Shown here piece by piece: positions 60,637 through 64,000 of a DNA stretch of 64,000 nt. This stretch comes from Kineosporia sp. A_224 (GTDB lineage: Bacteria > Actinomycetota > Actinomycetes > Actinomycetales > Kineosporiaceae): assembly GCF_002198655.1 (NCBI RefSeq), contig NZ_MWLN01000199.1:1-64000 (forward strand). The letters are read 5' to 3'. Position numbers and translations under genes: made by a program. The first letter of the stretch is position 1. Every line of letters begins with the position of its first letter. The notes beneath the pieces were generated by a model. It worked only from the letters and a program-made list of their open reading frames with translations. It did no database searches and was not told where the DNA came from.

Positions 60637-62388
60637 TCAGATGAGGTACAGCCGCGACAGGCTGACCCGGTCCTGGGCCGAGGATGTCACGACGTCACCG
60701 TCGAGCCGGACCTGCGCCGTCCGCGGGTCGACGGTCACGGTCCCGGTGCGGCCGTGGTGCGCCATGTCCGCCAGCCCGACGTCCCGGCAGCCGCGGACGG
60801 CGACCCGGCGGCGGCGGGTCGGCAGCCGGTCCTCGCCGGCGTCCGCGCAGGCCTGCGAGACGAAGAGCACCGACAGGTCGGCCGCCGCGCCGCCGTGCCC
60901 GCCGAACTGCGGGCCGAGGACGAGCGGCTCGGCGGCGTCGATCGTCGCGTTCGGGTCGCCGGTGACGCCCCACGCCGGCACTCCCGCCTTGAGGACGACC
61001 TGCGGCTTGACCCCGAAGAACGCCGGGTGCCACAGCACGACGTCCGCGAGCCGCCCGGGCGCGAGCGACCCCACCTCGTGCGCGAACCCGTGCGCGAGCG
61101 CCGGGTTGAGCGTGAGCTTGGCGAGGTACCGCAGCACCCGGAAGTTGTCCGCCAGCCCCATCCCCGCAGTTACCAGCGCGTATGACCCATCTATCGGGTC
61201 AGACGCGCCAGTAACTCGGGGGGAGGGTGGGGGGAGGGGGCCGAACTGGGCCTTCATCGCGCCGGCCAGGGCGAAGGTGCGGGCCCAGGTCTCGCCGGCG
61301 CGGCCCATGCCCTGGGCGTCGGACGACGTGATCGGGACGACGCCGAGGTCGTGGAGGACGCCCTCGGCGGCCATCGTCGCGGCCCGGACCCGGTCCCGGG
61401 CCAGGGCGTCCTCGCCCGGCAGGTCGGTGCGCAGGCCGTGCGCCGAGACGATCATCGCGTAGTGCTCGGCGGTCGCGTCGCGGCCGAAGGGCAGGGTCGG
61501 GTTCGTGCTCGACCCGATGACGTTCGGCACCCCGGCGAGCGAGAGGACGTCGTGGTGCCCGCCGCCGCAGCCCTCGACGTGGAACGCGTGGACGGCGCGG
61601 CCGGCGACGACGGCGAGGGTGTCGGCGACGCTCATCGCCTCGTTGAGGCCGTCGGTGTGCAGCGCCACCTGGACGTCGTGCTCGTCGGCGACGCGCAACG
61701 CGGTGTCGAGCGCGCGGTGGTGGGCGCCGGTGTCCTCGTGCACCTTGAAGCCGCAGACCCCGGCCCGGACGAGCGCCTCCTCGAGCGGTCCGGGGCGCGA
61801 CGACGAGCCGCGGCCAAGCCAGCCGACGTTGACCGGCCACGCGTCGAACGCGGCGATCCCGGCCCGGACGCCGTGCGCGTCGTTGACGCCGACGCCCCAC
61901 AGCGGCCCGTACTCCTGCCCGAGCACCGTGGTCATCCCCGACGACAGCTCGGCCTCCATGACGCGCGGGGAGAGCATGTGGACGTGGGTGTCGATGCCGC
62001 CCGGCGTCGCGATGAGTCCCTCGCCGTTGACGATCGCCGTGCCGGTGCCGACGACGACGTCGACGCCGTCGAGGGTGTCCGGGTTGCCGGCCCGGCCGAT
62101 GGCGGCGACCCGGCCGTCGCGGATGCCGATGCTCGTCTTGCGGATGCCGAGCACCGGGTCGAGCAGGAGGCAGCCGGTGACGACGAGGTCGCACGACTGC
62201 GACGGCGGCACGGCCTGCAGGTGCATCCCGTCGCGGGCGGTCTTGCCGTAGCCGATGAGCAGCTCGTCGCCGCGGCGGGCGTCGTCGACCGGGACCTCGA
62301 CGACGAGGCCGGTGTCGCCGAGGCGCACCCGGTCCCCGGTCGTCGGGCCGTAGACGCTCGCGTACGTGGCGCGGTCCATGCCGGTCAC
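60637..62388 (-). CDS. ureC: Divergent urease alpha subunit with in-frame palindromic insertion
   Basis: Nickel enzyme hydrolysing urea. 583 residues, from SVYGPTTGDRVRLGDT to the C-terminal SRLYLI. Nickel ligands look intact: IDTHVHM, carbamate Lys215 in GFKVHED, LHTDGLNE, AFHVEGCGGGHH and ITSSDAQGMG. The mobile-flap motif, normally CHH, reads SAHG. Residues about 383-407 (PPPSPRVTGASDPIDGSYALVT) are extra relative to ordinary UreC and are encoded by the palindromic repeat copy 2 plus its G-rich tail. GTG start coupled to ureAB (GTGA). Confidence 0.85.
   Translation of the reverse strand: MTGMDRATYASVYGPTTGDRVRLGDTGLVVEVPVDDARRGDELLIGYGKTARDGMHLQAVPPSQSCDLVVTGCLLLDPVLGIRKTSIGIRDGRVAAIGRAGNPDTLDGVDVVVGTGTAIVNGEGLIATPGGIDTHVHMLSPRVMEAELSSGMTTVLGQEYGPLWGVGVNDAHGVRAGIAAFDAWPVNVGWLGRGSSSRPGPLEEALVRAGVCGFKVHEDTGAHHRALDTALRVADEHDVQVALHTDGLNEAMSVADTLAVVAGRAVHAFHVEGCGGGHHDVLSLAGVPNVIGSSTNPTLPFGRDATAEHYAMIVSAHGLRTDLPGEDALARDRVRAATMAAEGVLHDLGVVPITSSDAQGMGRAGETWARTFALAGAMKAQFGPLPPPSPRVTGASDPIDGSYALVTAGMGLADNFRVLRYLAKLTLNPALAHGFAHEVGSLAPGRLADVVLWHPAFFGVKPQVVLKAGVPAWGVTGDPNATIDAAEPLVLGPQFGGHGGAAADLSVLFVSQACADAGEDRLPTRRRRVAVRGCRDVGLADMAHHGRTGTVTVDPRTAQVRLDGDVVTSSAQDRVSLSRLYLI
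61168..61216. repeat. Palindromic repeat element, copy 2 (inside ureC)
   Basis: 21-base arms (left AGTTACCAGCGCG...ATGACCC), seven-base loop, 18 of 21 pairs kept, followed by a G-rich tract at 61218-61240. Sequence-related to 33185-33235. Translates in the ureC frame without stop codons, adding residues about 391-407. Confidence 0.9.
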
Positions 62389-63107
62389 CGGCCCTCCCCG
62401 TCGGAGTCGTCCGGGGCACCCGCGCCGAGGTAGCCGAACTCCCGGGCCCGTTCCAGGGCGGCCTCCCGGGCGCCGTCGGCGTCGAGCGGGCCGTCGACGA
62501 GGCCGGCGAACCCGACGGCGACCCGGGCGCCGCCGATCGGCACGAGCGCCACGGTCGTCGGCGCGCCCGGGTCGAAGCGGACGGCGGACCCGGCCGGGAC
62601 GTCGAGCCGGCGGCCGTACGCGGCGGCCCGGTCGAACCGCAGCCGTGGGTTGGCCTCGAAGAAGTGCCAGTGCGAGGTCACCGTGACCGGCAGCGTCGCG
62701 GTGTTCGTCACCTCGACCTCCACGACGTCGCGACCTGCTGGGGGAGAGGCGGTCTCGTCGGCACCAGGCAGGACGGCGCCCGGGGCGCCGGCCCCGAGGT
62801 GCCCGCCGCCGACCGGGTCCGGGACCACGACGAGCCGGGTGCTGTCGTCGAAGACCGCCTCGACCCGGACCTCGGTGACGACGTCCGCGACCCCCGGCAG
62901 GACGTCGTCCGGCCCGAGCAGCGCCCGGGCGGCCTCGACCGCCTCGGCGAGCCGGAGCCCGTCGCGGGCCGCCTCGACGGCGGCGTCCGCGACGAGCGCG
63001 ACCGTCTCGGGCACGTTGAGCCGCAGGCCCCGCTCGCGCCGCCGCCGGGCCACGGCGGCGGCGCCCGCGAGCAGGAGCCGGTCGCGCTCGGCGGGGGTCA
63101 GCCGCAT
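62385..63107 (-). CDS. ureAB: Fused urease gamma-beta subunit
   Basis: 240 residues: UreA domain (about 1-100; LTPAERDRLLL, RGLRLNVPETVALVADA) joined to a UreB domain (about 110-230; SHWHFFEANPRLRFDRAAAYGRRLDVPAGSAVRFDPG), as in Helicobacter UreA-type fusions. Structural partner of UreC. Stop overlaps the ureC start. No ureD/E/F/G seen in the window. Confidence 0.9.
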   Translation of the reverse strand: MRLTPAERDRLLLAGAAAVARRRRERGLRLNVPETVALVADAAVEAARDGLRLAEAVEAARALLGPDDVLPGVADVVTEVRVEAVFDDSTRLVVVPDPVGGGHLGAGAPGAVLPGADETASPPAGRDVVEVEVTNTATLPVTVTSHWHFFEANPRLRFDRAAAYGRRLDVPAGSAVRFDPGAPTTVALVPIGGARVAVGFAGLVDGPLDADGAREAALERAREFGYLGAGAPDDSDGEGR

Positions 63108-63143
63108 GTCACTCGGATCACCTGCACGCGGCCATGGTGCCCG

Positions 63144-64000
63144 TCACTGCCCGGTCGCCGCGTGGACGACGCGCCCGGCCGCGACGGTGAGCACCACGGA
63201 CGCGTCGGCGACCGGAACGTACCCGTTGCGCGAGAACGACTCCGCGAAGACGTCCGTGTCGAGCACCGCGAGGTCCGCGCGGGCGCCGACCTCGACCCGC
63301 CCCGCGTCGTCGTCGTGGTTGACGTACGCCGACCCCGCGGTGAACGCGTCGACGGCGACCTGCAGCGGCAGCTTCTCCGACGGCAGGAACGCCGGGACGT
63401 CGCGCGCCCACGACGCGGCCCGGTTCACCGCGACCTCGATCTGCTCGAGCGGGTCGGCGCTGCTCACCGACCAGTCGCTGCCCATCGCGAGGCGGGCGCC
63501 GGCGGCCCGGATGCTCTCGAACGGGTACTGGAAGCCGCCGCGGTCCGGGCCGAGGAACGGCATGGTCAGCTCGTCCATCTGCGCGTCGCTCTGCGCCCAG
63601 AGCGCCTGGCAGTTCGCGACCGCGCCGAGCGCCGCGAACCGCGGCACGTCGTCCGGGTGCACGACCTGGACGTGCGCGACGTGGTGGCGCCGGTCGCCGG
63701 CCCCGTTGGCGCGCAGCGCGGCCTCGACGGCGTCGAGGCTGTTGCGGACGGCGCGGTCGCCGATCGCGTGCATGTGCACCTGGAAGCCGTGCCGGTCGAG
63801 GGTGCTGACGGCCTCGACGAGCAGGTCGTGCTCGACGTACGCGAGCCCGTGGTTGCCGGTGTGCCCGCCGCAGCCGTCGCAGTAGGACTCGAGCAGCGCA
63901 CCGGTGTAGTTCTCCAGCACGCCGTCCGTCATGATCTTGACCGTCGTCGGGTGGAAGCCGGGCACCGGGGCACCGGCCTTCGCGGCGACGTCCAGGGCGT
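63144..64000 (-). CDS. Amidohydrolase (YtcJ-like), cut by window edge
   Basis: C-terminal part of a metal-dependent amidohydrolase; the frame is open through 64000, so the gene starts beyond it. Visible motifs: VHMHAIGDRAVRNSLDAVE, HHVAHVQVVHPDD, LAMGSDWSVSSADPLEQIEVAVNR, and the C-terminal GARADLAVLD of the composite domain. Thirty-six bp before ureAB, so probably first in the urease operon. Substrate unknown. Confidence 0.85.
   Translation of the reverse strand, partial: ALDVAAKAGAPVPGFHPTTVKIMTDGVLENYTGALLESYCDGCGGHTGNHGLAYVEHDLLVEAVSTLDRHGFQVHMHAIGDRAVRNSLDAVEAALRANGAGDRRHHVAHVQVVHPDDVPRFAALGAVANCQALWAQSDAQMDELTMPFLGPDRGGFQYPFESIRAAGARLAMGSDWSVSSADPLEQIEVAVNRAASWARDVPAFLPSEKLPLQVAVDAFTAGSAYVNHDDDAGRVEVGARADLAVLDTDVFAESFSRNGYVPVADASVVLTVAAGRVVHAATGQ

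Overview
The window is very GC-rich, densely packed with coding sequence, and reads as chromosome of a high-GC actinobacterium, most likely Micrococcales near Cellulomonas (a family-level guess by eye). Support comes from the actinobacterial block aceE / fasR / fabD-fabH-acpP-fabF / DUF3145 / DUF3052, a mycothiol-type formaldehyde dehydrogenase, a DUF2510-Excalibur protein, and frequent GTG/TTG starts with 4-bp ATGA/GTGA gene overlaps. I see no tRNA, rRNA, CRISPR array, prophage or insertion sequence.

Layout. 0-5.4 kb: a FetB-like permease gene diverges from a four-gene operon (DprE1-, DprE2-, phosphodiester-glycosidase- and UbiA/DPPR-synthase-like) that should make polyprenyl-phosphoryl-arabinose. 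5.4-9.1 kb: small membrane proteins, a frame-broken zinc-ribbon gene, a TPR protein and a Tat-exported PhoD phosphatase. 9.1-11.7 kb: CorA and a secreted RTX-repeat protein. 12.1-22.9 kb: a Gram-positive type IV pilus locus (pilB, pilC, two minor prepilins, a PilX-like protein, the major pilin, a large secreted FlgD-Ig protein, and pilT on the other strand), followed by a membrane GGDEF protein. 24.8-32.2 kb: arsM/arsR with operators, an Excalibur protein, an FAD dehydrogenase, an acyltransferase and a REC-EAL protein.

32.2-42.8 kb: methyltransferase, NCS1 permease with purine nucleoside phosphorylase, PfkB kinase with an ADP-ribosylglycohydrolase, a secreted BNR-repeat protein, MscR with an MBL hydrolase, and DUF3145. 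42.9-55.3 kb: a TetR/DHA2 efflux module beside fabF, the fatty-acid operon fabD-fabH-acpP-fabF with its FasR regulator, PPK2, and aceE. 55.7-64 kb: DUF3052-ureohydrolase-amidase, then SRPBCC, EVE, MarR and GNAT genes, and a divergent urease operon (amidohydrolase, fused ureAB, ureC).

The most unusual signal is a palindromic repeat present twice. One copy is a perfect 22-bp-stem hairpin between the NCS1 permease and methyltransferase genes. The other lies in frame inside ureC and adds about 20 residues to the urease alpha subunit, much as the Rickettsia palindromic elements enter proteins. Other points: DprE1 has Ala where the mycobacterial enzyme has the benzothiazinone-reactive Cys; the coupled amidase/ureohydrolase pair fits 4-guanidinobutyramide breakdown feeding the urease; PilB carries an MshEN (c-di-GMP-binding type) domain in a region with GGDEF and EAL genes; and acpP is bracketed by hairpins.
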